A stretch of 64,000 nucleotides of DNA from Lumbricus rubellus (Eukaryota > Annelida > Clitellata > Crassiclitellata > Lumbricidae), in contig OX243824.1 of assembly GCA_945859605.1 (NCBI GenBank), forward strand, positions 27,015,468 through 27,079,467, read 5' to 3'. The notes beneath the pieces are model-generated. The model saw nothing but the letters and a program-made list of their open reading frames with translations. It made no database searches and was not told the DNA's origin. This document shows positions 33,801 through 43,193 of the stretch, one piece after another. The position numbers and the translations under genes are program-made. Every line of letters begins with the position of its first letter. Positions within the stretch are counted from its first letter, which is position 1.

Positions 33801-36800
33801 ACGAAATACGGCCCACTATAGCACGACACGCAGGTTGGCTTTACAGCAGTGGGTTTGTAGCTTAACACTAATGGCCTAAGTGCTGGATCACTCCTGGTTC
33901 GGCCAAGCCAGAAGTGGGAGGGGCTATCTTATTTTCAACAGAACCCAAGTCAAGCAACGCAACAGCAAAGCGCCAATGGCAGCTAACAGAAACTTTAATA
34001 AATTAATGCCCTGTGTGAGGATCGAACCCAGGTCGCGTGGATGATACTCAGTTTAACGACTCTCTCAACTGAGCTACGGACCCTCCATTTATTTTATTTT
34101 ACTTGATCACAGGAAGTGGATATCGTTTGACGTTTAACAAGTATCCGGATTGTGATATCAATCAACTAACAGACTTTGTTGAGTCCTTCGTTCCACAAGC
34201 GCAACTGAAGTGCAGTGTTGGTGCTGAGGTCTCTTACTTACTGCCCTACAATAGAAGAGGAAAATTTGCCGAGCTGTTTGATGCTATCGACCGTGAAAAA
34301 GAGGAGCTAAGGATAGCCGTGTATGGCATATCTATGGCAACACTAGAAGAAGTTTTTCTAAGGTTGGGTGTCTTCTAGAATTGTTTTTGAAATTTGATTA
34401 GAAGGCTCCATAGCTGTTAATTTAAGCATATATTTTAGCCTTTAGTATTTGTTCAAGAATTTGGTGGTGAAACTGTAATACTGAAGTAAGTTTCGTTTCT
34501 TACAAAATAATAAAACTTTTGACTATGTGGCATGTGCAAAAGTTGTGCACAGACCAGTAGCCGATTTATAACATCACATAGCAAAATATTTCCTGCAGAC
34601 TGAACCATAAAAGCTAGAACGCATAACTAACTGACCATGTGTTTAAGCTGTTCTAAAGATTATGTTAGTTGTATCCAATGTATATGTTGTAACATTGCAT
34701 GATAATACTGTATAATTGGTGTGTAAATGGGACCACATAATACAGAGGTCTCAAACTCAAATTAAGTGCCAATAGAAGACCTGCATGTGAGTTTGCAGGC
34801 CGCATAACTTAACAGCCTGATTCATTCAGTGGCACAAAGTTTAGCAGAAATGAAGATATGATGAGCAATTTGTTTAAATTATTATTATTTTTCTAAAAGC
34901 TGCAAATTATACATACAGATTTACTTTAAAATTCTGCCAATATACTTTCTAATGTTCATTATTGATCACTACAACTTTTTTCAGTTCATATCAGACATGT
35001 TTATGTATTTATAGAAGGGTATTAATGTAATTTTTTTCTGAATGATAGAGTTGGTAGCAGTATTTGGAAGGACGAGACAGGAGGTAATTCTTTGATGGTC
35101 AACGAAGAGTCATCTGGTGCGAATGAATTGCTTCTATCTTCTAATCAGATGAAATCAAAGCATTTGAAGCCTTTTGTCTGTAAGTATAATATTGATGGAA
35201 GTGTCAAACTTTCCTCACATAATACAAGATACTACCTGGCAGCGCATTGAGTATAGGATCGCTGCGCTAGTTCGGTATTGTCAGTTTAGTGATGTCCCAG
35301 ACTGCTTGCGTGAGCTCTGTTACCCCATGGGTATCCAAGGCCACCATTCCTCAATTCTGCACAGAAGGGGTGCTCTTGGTTCCATTCACATGAACTTCAA
35401 AACTATGCAGCCTCCAGCCTTTTCTGTGGTGGACACAGTGGCCTGGAATGGACTCCCACAGCAGCTAGGACTGATGCCAGGGCTCTTAATCTGCACAGCT
35501 TTATTAAACTCAATGTGTGTTATTCACTGTGCTAGAGTTCTGAACGCCTCTGCAATCTGCATAGTCCCTTTGAACAGGTGCTATAGAAATTCTTGAATAA
35601 ATTAATAAGACCATAGCTGCTATTAAACATTGTTTGTGCTTGTTCGATGCAAAATTAAGGCCACTTGCTATTTTGATATTTTGCTTGTGAATACGCTGGT
35701 GCCCTGTGCTTAGCTTTCAAGTGGCACTTTAGAATATTGGAGCCTATGATTACTTTCATGTTTTCATATTTTAATTACTGATATTTTGCATATTAATTAA
35801 TTTAGATGAGGCTTGACATAAATTGACTTGATTGTGACTTAAACTAAAATTAGTTTTGACTTTGTTTACTCATACATAAATAATATATATTTAAGTTATA
35901 TATATGTAATTGATTTTCTATAATAGGGCTCCTTGGGCCTAACTCTTCTCTTTTCCCTATTGAATTAATAGGGTGAGATCTCTGACTGCTTGTTACTTAC
36001 CGGTACAATGTTTCTGCAAATTAGTATTTTTTTCAATTCAATGTTTCAGCTTGCTGTCGTGTATGTAGTCAACGTTGTCATGTATGTCTTCATCATTTCC
36101 GTGCAATGTTCACGAAGAAAGCTCTTCACACGCTGCGCAATCGACCGGTCACATTCACACAGTTCATCGTTCCGCTTATCTTTGTTGCTCTTCCACTGCT
36201 TCTCCGTCGAGGATTACTCCACGCTCGGGATTCACCTTCCCTCGCAATGGATCTGTCCATCTTCTCTCATCCTGTTGTCGTGTATGGGTTTGGCGTTGCT
36301 TCCACTCCAGACAGGGATCTTGCGAACTTCGCTTCCAACTATTCGTCAGGTTTCAACACCGATGTGACTCTTGTCAACGTCAACAACAGCAGATTGGGTG
36401 CAAAACTATGCGGTACGATGCGCAAATATCTGGTTGGCGAGGGAAAAAAGTCGCTTGTGAATTACAAGAAGCATTTCGAAATTGCCGTTTGTTTGAGCAG
36501 ACTGAACTCTGGAAGCCTCTCGCTTATCCACGCGATAGCATTTTTCAACGACGAAGCATTTCATACGTCGGCGATTTCTCTCAACGCCTTTGACAATGCT
36601 GTTTTCGGGTACACAATGGGGAACAGCGACTGGAGGATCGAGACAATCAACCACCCGCTTCCAAGAACATCCGAAGAAGCCGTGGACGACCAGGCGACGC
36701 AGGATTTCGAGGGAACTGCAATAGTGTTGAGCACCGTCCTTGGTCTGTCGTTTCTTACGATTAGCTTCGCGCTTTTTCTCATCCGTGAACGTTCGCTTGG

Positions 36801-39800
36801 AACGAAGCGGTGCCAGCTGATAAGCGGCGCCTCTGCTTGGTCGTTCTGGTCGTCAACATTTCTCTGCGATTGGATTGTCTTTGAGCTTCTGTGCTTCATG
36901 GTCGTTGCGTCGTTTGCCATCTTCCGTATCCAACCGTTTGCTAGTGATGGGAATTGGATGTACGTTGCTTTGCTGTTTACGCTGTACGGCTGGGCTATGC
37001 TGCCATTTGTGTACTTGACTTCGTTCAGCTTTGCTGTGCCTTCCTCGGGATTCATCTGGCTGACCATAGTCAATATTTTGCTTGGTTAGTGATTTTATTC
37101 TTTTGTGTATTTGATGGAATTCATATCTAATGTATTGGCTACAAGATTTCTGCTATTTTACGTATGATTGATTAGCAAATTTGAGTGGCTAATTCCAAAT
37201 CTAATCGTTTAGAAATGTAACTAATCATGCCCATCTCTGATGTGAAGTGTTCTCTATGTTTCGCACTGTGACGGGACAATGGGTCACATGTTTCCTTCTC
37301 TCGGGTGCTGTTGAGCTGCAAGAGACATAGTTAAGCATTATCAAAAATGCTTACAACTCTGGCGAGGGAGAGGTGTGCCAGCATTGAATTGCTAGAGATG
37401 ATGTGATCAAGTTTTAATTAACGAGGGTTCAGACCTTAATTGGATCCAGACCTTAGTACTTGTCTGTTGCCAAATCAAACAACTCAGAGGGGACTGAGCA
37501 GTGAGCATCAACCCTATGTTCTACTCGGAAATTGGGAACTTTATGGATTAACTGGAATCACTCTGTAAGCTGAATTTGATACTATTTAATATCGCATAGT
37601 CTTTGTAACACCATACAGTTGCTGAACAAGTGAACATTGTAGTTGCCTTGACGTCAGTTGTGGGATTTGTGGCTTCGGAGGGCGTGGATTTCCTGTATAT
37701 TGTGAAGATGTTGGACCTGGTCAGCCAACTTGTTCCTAGCCATGGTCTGATGAAGGGACTGAATACGCTCTACACGAATTACAATCTGCGTATCCTGTGC
37801 CAGAGAGAGGGCATTGTGTTCAGCTGTTCAATGCATGCCAGCCATCCATGCTGCAAGGGTTAGTGCCTGAGTTAGTTGGTTGCCGAATATAAATAAAAAT
37901 CACCCATAGCTGGACAATGCTCGACTTTGTACTTAATTCAATACAATACATTGTACATAATTATAGATGCTGTTATTATTATTTTTCTTTTTTTAGTAGT
38001 ACCAAAGTACCTCTTATCACTCATGATTTCAACAAATTTATCTGGAGACGTAAAAATTCATTCTAGGACTGCTAGAACTCGGTAGAGTGGTAGTGGCACT
38101 AGTTAGTATTGGCATTATTAGTTTTAGTATTATTAGTACAAGCACTTTTTTTTATTATTATGCATTTATTGAGCAACCAAGTATCAGTTGATAGTGGTGA
38201 GGAATTTGCTCCAGTTCCATACACAATTACACATTACCCATATCGGGAGAGGAGGTTAAAGCCTGTAATGAGTACTCTCCTCATCACAAAATGAGTATTC
38301 CATCCAACATAGCACACATGGCTCAGCGAGGGTTTTCATATAAATGTGTCTTATGTTTTATGTGTGTTTGTAGCTTTTCTGTGCTGTATGCATTTGTGTA
38401 ATATGTTAGATTGTTTACACGATTAAAATAGTGGAAGATAGTTTGGTTTAGGACACATTACGTTCCAATCAGTATAATTATTTAATAATAATAATTAATA
38501 ATAATGTAATAATTTAATAATAATAATAATTTAATTATGGCACATTTGTTGTAGCAGTATTTGAAAGTAAAATTCGTCGAGACAGACTTGAATGTCATTT
38601 GATATGATGTTCATTTGACATGATGTTCAGTTATCTGGCAATGCATTGTCTTCCAGATAATTTTCCTGTTTTCTTTACCAGCCACATGCAGGGATCGTTG
38701 CTTCATATACAGCGAGAACCCACTAGGATTCGATTCAAGGACTGGAATCGGCCAAGTGCTTTTGTACCTGACTTCCGATGGATTTCTCTACTTCATCATC
38801 TTGATTCTGATTGACAGTGGACGTTTTCGAATTTTTCGCTACTGTATGCAAGACGCATTGACCTTCTTCAAAATGAAGTTCACAAATTCTCAAAGAGATG
38901 ACAATGATTTACCGGAAGATGACGACGATGATGGGGCTGCTGAGCGAAGAAGAATAAACGAGACGCCTCAAGAGCAACTCATTGTCTCTGAAATAGTTCT
39001 ACTCAAAGAGCTGACGAAGAAGTTTGGTCGTTTCATTGCTGTTGATAGGTTGAGCGTAGGAATCGGCGAAGGAGAATGCTTTGGACTGCTTGGCGTTAAT
39101 GGCGCTGGAAAAACGACTGTGTTTGAGATGATTGTGGGTGATAAATTCATCTCCAAAGGTCTTGCTTTTCTGTATGGCCAAGACATCAAAAGGAGAATTG
39201 GAAAGGTAAGATAACAATAACAAGGGCAACATAACCAGGGTTTTTAGTGGTTCCGAAGACTCTAGGTTTGTGTTAGAACTACTGAGAGTAGTTATTGCAG
39301 TTGCAATCTTCATGTTTCTGGAACACCAATTAAATGCTAGTATTGGGGCACCAGGTTATTCACAATGCCAAGTAGTTTCTTTGGACATTTTCATTCAGGT
39401 TCACCTTTCTTATTTATTTCATTCGGCTTGAATTAAGCATTTAGGTGTAACTCCAATGTCTAAATTATTCAAATTTTTTGTTTCATTTTTGCGTGCAATT
39501 GAAGATTTATGTTCCAGGTATCTGTACTCCTGTGTCTAGTTGAAATAATATTATGGTACTACTGTCCTTCCAGGTACCTGGCCAATGTGTGATCATTGTC
39601 AACCTTTGATAGAGATGAGCTGTCACTTAGGTCTTTGCCAAGATACTTTGCTATGGTACTCCATTATATCTGGGTGTTGTATTACAGTACACAATGGCAT
39701 TTATCAGCTGTGTAAATGAAAATCAAATGGCCATAGCAAGTGTGCACTTTTACTTACTGCTAGTGACTTCTAGAGTGTGTTGTTTTTCTAACTGATGTAA

Positions 39801-42190
39801 TTGTAGTTCTTAATGACATGTAACGAATACCATGCAGACTACTGAAGCAAGCAGCTTTGATTATTTATTTTACTCTAGCGGTGCTATATAAATGTCTAAT
39901 TACGCGACATCACATTATATGGTTTTAGGTTGGCTATTGTCCACAAACAGATGCATTGATAGATGAGTTGACCGGCAGAGAGTTGCTCAGTCTCTACGCT
40001 TGCCTTCGAGGTGTCAACAGCAAATCGATTCGCTTGTCTGTGCAGGATCTCATAGATGCCTTGCTTCTTCGAACAGATGCTGACCGCCTCGTTAAAACCT
40101 ACAGGTACGCTGTGCCTTGAGCAGTGGTCATAAATCTTCAAAGTGTCTGACTGAAAATGTCTGGGCAAGTTAGTTAATGTTAGTGGGGCCTGGTAGCACA
40201 TTGGATAAGATTCTGGCATGGAGAGTGAGAGGTAACGAGTTCGAGTCCTCGTAGGGTGGACGTGCTTTGTAGGGTGTTTGTTTGTATGTGCACTTGTTAT
40301 AGCACCCCTTCAAGCTCTCTCTACTCAGAGGCGCTCCCGAATGCAGAGCGAACACTGCATTGGAGTTTCACGCCGAAGCGCTGAGCAATTGTGAGTGAAG
40401 GACTTGCCCAAGGTCCTTACGCGGCGAGGCGGATTCGAACCTTGAACCTTCCGGCTTCAAGGCAACGACGCCACCACTAGGGTGCTATTAGCGCTGTGTA
40501 TTGCAGGCTGTCTGTTTTGTTAGTAGTTGAGTTTTATGTACATTGTAAATGGAGATGCTGGGTTTCCCCTATGTGCAGTCCTGCATGAGAAGACTAAGGT
40601 CTAGGGTAATTACAATTCACATTGTGTTGGTGTTGTTTCAGTGGTGGAACAAAGCGGAAGCTGAGCACAGCCGTGGCTCTCATTGGTTCGCCTCGTGTCA
40701 TTCTACTCGATGAACCATCCAGTGGACTCGATCCAGTTGCAAGGCGACATTTGTGGAACACTCTGCTTAAGCTACGACACTCCAAGCGAACCGTCATTCT
40801 CAGCACTCACAGGTCAGCCTCAGTCTTCGTCTGCTCCATAGTTAACCAATAATTACTGGTTGACTTGGAGTTGTATTATAGGCCTGTATATCATGAACAA
40901 CCACAGCACTGCACATAGGGGCATGAAGGACACTTACTCTGGAAAATCGAAATGTTTTTTAACAGTAGGCCTACCTTTTGATTTCTAGCAATTTTCTCTG
41001 TATTAATGATAATAATAATGCTCCTCGTTCCCCAGGCACGAACTGCTCTTAGACAGCACCGGGCTTTCTCTGTTGTTGATCCCATCGTATGGAATGGCCC
41101 TCCACTGTCTTTACAACTTATTCTTAGGGTTTACTAAGCTCAATGCTTTTTGTCGCAGCTTTAAAATTGTTCTTTATAGTCCAGGTTGGGTCAGGAGCGT
41201 TCTAGAATAGGTACGTTATGCAAATCTCTGTAATGAATAAATCATATATAGAATGGAACACAGAAGTTTAACTTTAAGCAAGCATAAATTTTCTTAAGTT
41301 ATATCTATAGCATACCCTTGTAGTTTTTCATTATGATGTATGTTATTGTGGCATCTCTGTTATGAATTTGTTTGGACATTGTTTACAGTTTTAAACCTTT
41401 ACATTCTAATCTGATCTTATGGCAACATTTGAAAATCACTTCTAACAGCAGAGCAATTCAGATGCACTAGTTAGTAACTTATGTGAACATACTCTTGCTC
41501 TCAATTACCCTTTGCATTTTCAAGTTCCTGCTAAGAAATTTAACTTAGACCAATTGTGGTTTGCTCCATCTTACGAACATAATTTTTTATATGCAGGCGC
41601 CCAGGCTGTAAATTTGTTGACTGAATTTAGTTAACTTTTGAGTGGAAGGTTTCTTTTTGTATTGCAGTATGGACGAGTGTGAGACATTGTGTACACGATT
41701 AGCCATCATGGTCAACGGTCGATTCCAATGTATCGGTAGCTCTCAACATCTTAAGAGCACATTCGGTGCTGGCTTCACACTCAGCGTTAAACTCCATGCA
41801 CACACCACAGAAGCCAATATCATCAACGAAACAGCAGAAGAAGTGAGGACCCACCTCGCAGCCAGTCTTCCTGGCTCCAGCTTCAAGGACATTGAGAACA
41901 GCATCCTCCTATGTTCTGTTTCGAACGAGTCTGTTCGTTTGAGCGAGATCTTTCGGACAATGGAGACGCTGAGGTCAAGACTGCCAGCCATGGATGATTA
42001 CTCTGTCACGCAAACAACTCTCGAGGAGATTTTTGTGAGTTTCGCCCGGGCTCAGCTGCCATCACGCCCGGCCGTCAGCTGGGCAAAGCGCTTGAAGAGA
42101 GCCGTCTGTAGATTTGTCTGCTCGTGCTGTCGACATTGCTGGTCAAATTGTGTTAGGAAATGTTTCACTCGTTGTTCATCATCCCACTAA
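21505..42190 (+). CDS. ABCA3-like: ABCA3-like full ABC transporter, 19 exons, 1803 residues
   Basis: Spliced model: 21505-21802, 25304-25648, 26108-26364, 26853-27090, 27522-27695, 28239-28417, 28740-28958, 29847-29976, 30434-30588, 31025-31180, 32993-33203, 34113-34362, 35049-35179, 36050-37084, 37619-37858, 38682-39205, 39929-40104, 40642-40812, 41668-42190. Two halves, each a membrane domain followed by a nucleotide-binding domain. The first has Walker [10 protein letters not shown] ~599-607, [10 protein letters not shown] ~698 and ILDEPTSG ~720. The second has GVNGAGKTT ~1477-1485, [10 protein letters not shown] ~1572 and LLDEPSSG ~1594. TM1 is near residues 23-45 and a large luminal loop follows. 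ABCA proteins move lipids across or into membranes; ABCA3 acts in lysosome-related organelles. Closest in layout to ABCA3 (human 1704 residues). An SYW-like motif usually seen before the linker is missing, so a small exon between 28418 and 28739 may be overlooked. Confidence 0.9.
22164..22209 (+). repeat. Short dispersed repeat (tail family), copy 2
   Basis: GCTGGTGCCATGCACTTAG then CTTTCAGGTGGCACTTTATAA, like 35695-35740 and the complement of 21318-21361. Confidence 0.55.
22356..23751 (-). mobile_element. Non-autonomous Helitron, family B, copy 2 (inverted)
   Basis: Complement of copy 1: 3' CTAG at 22356-22359 next to A22355, 5' TC at 23750-23751 before T23752, i.e. an A/T target. 1396 bp against 1394 for copy 1, with very few differences. 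It inserted into a (TA)n tract antisense to the ABCA gene. Confidence 0.92.
23807..24978. mobile_element. Tc1/mariner-type foldback element, non-autonomous
   Basis: CAGGGTGCGCCAAAAAAAG at the left, its complement at the right, flanked by TA on both sides (23805-23806, 24979-24980), the Tc1/mariner target. Each arm holds two tandem ~200-bp repeats carrying AGTTATATCACTTTTAG and CCGTTTTTTGACGATTC: forward near 23956 and 24138, inverted near 24590 and 24800. 1172 bp, no intact transposase. Confidence 0.88.
25304..25648 (+). CDS. ABCA3-like exon 2
   Basis: Luminal loop; includes [20 protein letters not shown] and KYKLRFP, as in ABCA3 (SSVLAAVVFEH, KYHLRFS). Acceptor TTTTCAG, donor CCCG|GTATAT; phases 1 and 1. 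Confidence 0.88.
26108..26364 (+). CDS. ABCA3-like exon 3
   Basis: [18 protein letters not shown] then [16 protein letters not shown] and a TM helix ending in VYEKEQRLK, collinear with ABCA3. Donor AAG|GTATTT, phase 0. Confidence 0.9.
26853..27090 (+). CDS. ABCA3-like exon 4
   Basis: [18 protein letters not shown] continues the conserved EKE.RLKE.M..MGL block, then two TM helices. Donor GAGAG|GTGAGT, phase 1. Confidence 0.9.
27522..27695 (+). CDS. ABCA3-like exon 5
   Basis: [20 protein letters not shown] and [14 protein letters not shown] match the ABCA core TM region. Acceptor TTGCAG, donor TCAG|GTGAGG. Confidence 0.9.
27993..28110 (+). repeat. tRNA-SINE 3' portion
   Basis: Body GAGCAAGTCCTTCACTTGC plus LINE-like tail GGGAGCACCTCCGAGTAG...GAAGGGGTGCTATAGCAA; lacks the tRNA-like head. 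Lies in intron 5. Confidence 0.65.
28239..28417 (+). CDS. ABCA3-like exon 6
   Basis: [20 protein letters not shown] and [17 protein letters not shown]: last TM of the first membrane domain and the conserved EAVFPG.YG.P.PW. The start joins in phase 1 after a weak acceptor TGTAAG; donor CAG|GTATTA. Confidence 0.87.
28740..28958 (+). CDS. ABCA3-like exon 7 (linker)
   Basis: Acidic linker ([22 protein letters not shown]) leading to GIMMDNLNK, the first strand of NBD1. The acceptor is purine-rich and weak; an in-frame alternative starts at 28755. Confidence 0.75.
29228..29310 (+). repeat. CR1/L2-type LINE 3' tail
   Basis: GGAGCAGCTCTGAGTAA, CTTGAAGAGGTGCTATATAA, then GAATGAATGAATG. Intron 7. Confidence 0.6.
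29847..29976 (+). CDS. ABCA3-like exon 8 (NBD1 Walker A)
   Basis: [20 protein letters not shown], the ATP-binding P-loop. Donor ACAG|GTGATC, phase 1. Confidence 0.95.
30148..30346 (-). repeat. tRNA-derived SINE, copy in intron 8
   Basis: On the complement: degenerate tRNA-like head (B-box-like GGTTTGAATCC), body with CTTGAACAATTCCTTCGCTT, and LINE-like tail GGGAGCGCCTCTGAGTAAT...CTTGAAGGGACGCTATAACA. Confidence 0.75.
30434..30588 (+). CDS. ABCA3-like exon 9
   Basis: [17 protein letters not shown] and [21 protein letters not shown]-loop and following helix of NBD1. The usual CPQH/CPQ pattern is kept as CPQT. Confidence 0.95.
30652..30770 (-). repeat. tRNA-SINE 3' portion, intron 9
   Basis: The complement gives TTCACGCC-type body, GGAGCGCCTCTGAGTAGC tail and (AAAC)n end; no tRNA head. 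Confidence 0.65.
31025..31180 (+). CDS. ABCA3-like exon 10 (NBD1 signature)
   Basis: [22 protein letters not shown] signature motif. Donor AAAG|GTCGGT, phase 0. Confidence 0.95.
31496..32633 (-). mobile_element. Non-autonomous Helitron, family A, copy 2 (inverted)
   Basis: 3' CTAG at 31496-31499 next to A31495; 5' TC at 32632-32633 before T32634. 1138 bp, equal in length to 15265-16402. Differences are a handful of substitutions, most visible in the poly-G patch (32145-32165). Antisense in ABCA intron 10. Confidence 0.92.
32993..33203 (+). CDS. ABCA3-like exon 11 (NBD1 Walker B, H-loop)
   Basis: [13 protein letters not shown] and [20 protein letters not shown]. Donor TATG|GTAGGA, phase 1. 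Confidence 0.95.
33830..34085 (-). repeat. Second tRNA-derived SINE family, intron 11
   Basis: The complement starts near GGGTCCGTAGCTCAGTTGAG (A-box region) and has CTGGGTTCGATCC (B box) 45 bases on, then a body unlike the other SINE family. The head folds poorly as a tRNA, so I call it a SINE and not a tRNA gene. Confidence 0.6.
34113..34362 (+). CDS. ABCA3-like exon 12
   Basis: [19 protein letters not shown] through TLEEVFLR, the regulatory subdomain after NBD1. Donor CTAAG|GTTGGG, phase 2. Confidence 0.92.
35049..35179 (+). CDS. ABCA3-like exon 13
   Basis: [19 protein letters not shown]: variable cytoplasmic linker between NBD1 and the second membrane domain. Acceptor GATAG, donor TCT|GTAAGT. 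Confidence 0.82.
35215..35605 (+). repeat. CR1/L2-type LINE fragment (RT C-terminus)
   Basis: Encodes a decayed RT end ([37 protein letters not shown]) and a degraded tail GGTGCTATAGAAATTCTTG. Intron 13. Confidence 0.75.
35695..35740 (+). repeat. Short dispersed repeat (tail family), copy 3
   Basis: GCTGGTGCCCTGTGCTTAG then CTTTCAAGTGGCACTTTAGAA; partner of 22164-22209. Confidence 0.55.
36050..37084 (+). CDS. ABCA3-like exon 14 (second membrane domain)
   Basis: Largest exon. Starts with a Cys-rich stretch ([17 protein letters not shown]), then [19 protein letters not shown] (typical ABCA start of the second half), a TM, a luminal loop and four or five TM helices ending [11 protein letters not shown]. 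Acceptor AATGTTTCAG; it joins exon 13 in phase 1. Confidence 0.9.
37619..37858 (+). CDS. ABCA3-like exon 15
   Basis: [19 protein letters not shown] and [21 protein letters not shown], matching the late TM region (P.HCLG in ABCA3). Donor AAGG|GTTAGT. Confidence 0.88.
38682..39205 (+). CDS. ABCA3-like exon 16 (last TM, NBD2 Walker A)
   Basis: [15 protein letters not shown] (last TM), an acidic linker with [25 protein letters not shown] and GVNGAGKTT. Donor AAAG|GTAAGA, phase 0. Confidence 0.93.
39929..40104 (+). CDS. ABCA3-like exon 17
   Basis: [20 protein letters not shown]-loop of NBD2, to RLVKTYS. Donor ACAG|GTACGC, phase 2. Confidence 0.93.
40183..40262 (+). repeat. tRNA-like SINE head
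   Basis: GGGGCCTGGTAGCACATTGG (A-box-like) and GAGTTCGAGTCCTCG (B-box-like), spaced as in a tRNA, directly abutting the next SINE head-to-tail on the other strand. No clean cloverleaf. Confidence 0.5.
40275..40487 (-). repeat. tRNA-derived SINE, near full length, intron 17
   Basis: The complement carries the head (GTGGTGGCGTCGTTGCC, B box GGTTCGAATCC), the body (GACCTTGGGCAAGTCCTTC, TTCGGCGTGAAACTCC) and the tail GGGAGCGCCTCTGAGTAG...CTTGAAGGGGTGCTATAACA with (AAAC)n. Best reference copy in the window. Confidence 0.82.
40642..40812 (+). CDS. ABCA3-like exon 18 (NBD2 signature, Walker B)
   Basis: [16 protein letters not shown] and [17 protein letters not shown], ending in ILSTH of the H-loop. 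Donor ACAG|GTCAGC, phase 2. Confidence 0.95.
41010..41250 (+). repeat. CR1/L2-type LINE fragment, intron 18
   Basis: Decayed RT end and tail with GGTTGGGTCAGGAGCGTTC; parallels 46560-46790 without an open frame. Confidence 0.6.
41668..42190 (+). CDS. ABCA3-like exon 19 (C-terminus)
   Basis: [20 protein letters not shown] completes the H-loop block; [18 protein letters not shown] is the conserved ABCA tail. The last ~29 residues add a basic segment with eight cysteines ([15 protein letters not shown] and on), absent from ABCA3. Stop TAA at 42188-42190. Confidence 0.93.
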
Positions 42191-43193
42191 TGACTTAAAA
42201 CTCTTCAGCAGGGATTTTTTTTAGCGTGCAGTTGTACACAAAGTGTGCAGTTCTAAATGGATCTGTGCAGTTGTAGAAGCACTATTGTACAGTTAAAACT
42301 AGGGGGTAAGGTAATTGTCCACCATTTGGAAATAATTTGACATGGAAGATGGAAAGAGAAATAAGGGATTTGTGCAGTTCTAAAAATACCTTAAAAACAG
42401 CACTGCTCTTCAGCATTTGTCATGTCTAGTTTATCTGATTTATGTCTAGTTTATCAGATTTATCAGAGTAATTCAGTGAAAGTTTATTGTTTACAATCTG
42501 TTGGATTAAAGTGGACACTGCGTGGTTCACGCATACGAATTGGAATGAATTTGCAAAGGCTTCTAAGTTTAGCGAATAGGTCTTCTCGGTGTTGACTGGA
42601 TTACAGCTTGGTTTCTTATTTTTGGCCAAGATAATGGTAAAAAATCGTAGGGATTCCTTTTTTATGGCCCCCCCTGTATAATACAAACATTAATAATAAT
42701 TTTCGTTTATTCAACAATATGGCAACCGGTTTACAGTATACAGTTATGCAGTTATCTTAAATTTCTTAATTAACATCAATCTTAACTATACAGAACAGAC
42801 GGCCTGCAATAACAATAATTAATAGTAGGCCTATTAAAACTGTAATAGGGCCTAATAATGAAAATTGTTTTATATTGGGATTGACCATGTGCACAATTTT
42901 TAACCTCGCTCTTATTAATAGGCTACATCATACATCATACATGTAGGGGTTTCATATTATTGAAGTGACGTAATAATAATAACGAGTGACGTCACTACTC
43001 GCAAGCGGACAATGTGGGTTTGGGAAAATTTGCTTCCTGCTCTTTAAGGGTGAACCTTCTTGCTCTGTGCTACTGATTATAATAATCAGGTACAGTGGAT
43101 CAACGAAACTTGGACGTCTAGTTATTCCTTACAGAACGTTGATATTGCAGTTTTAAATGTCTTTTTGTAGTGTGAAACACCATTTCAATGCAT
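42191..43193. other. Intergenic region between convergent genes
   Basis: No gene. 42210-42390 has GTGCAGTTGTA / GTGCAGTTCTA repeats, the complement of motifs at 10430-10505; 42619-42678 is a mariner-foldback relic. No canonical AATAAA was seen close behind either stop codon. Confidence 0.5.
42619..42678. repeat. Relic right end of the 23.8-kb foldback family
   Basis: TTTTTGGCCAAGATAATGG, ATCGTAGGGATTCC and CCCCCCTGTATA match the last 60 bp of 23807-24978 with a few changes. Confidence 0.75.

Noticed and set aside
36561..37073. 170-residue - strand frame and other antisense frames in ABCA exons
   Set aside because: Shadow of exon 14, which is strongly supported on the + strand by motifs and splice phases.
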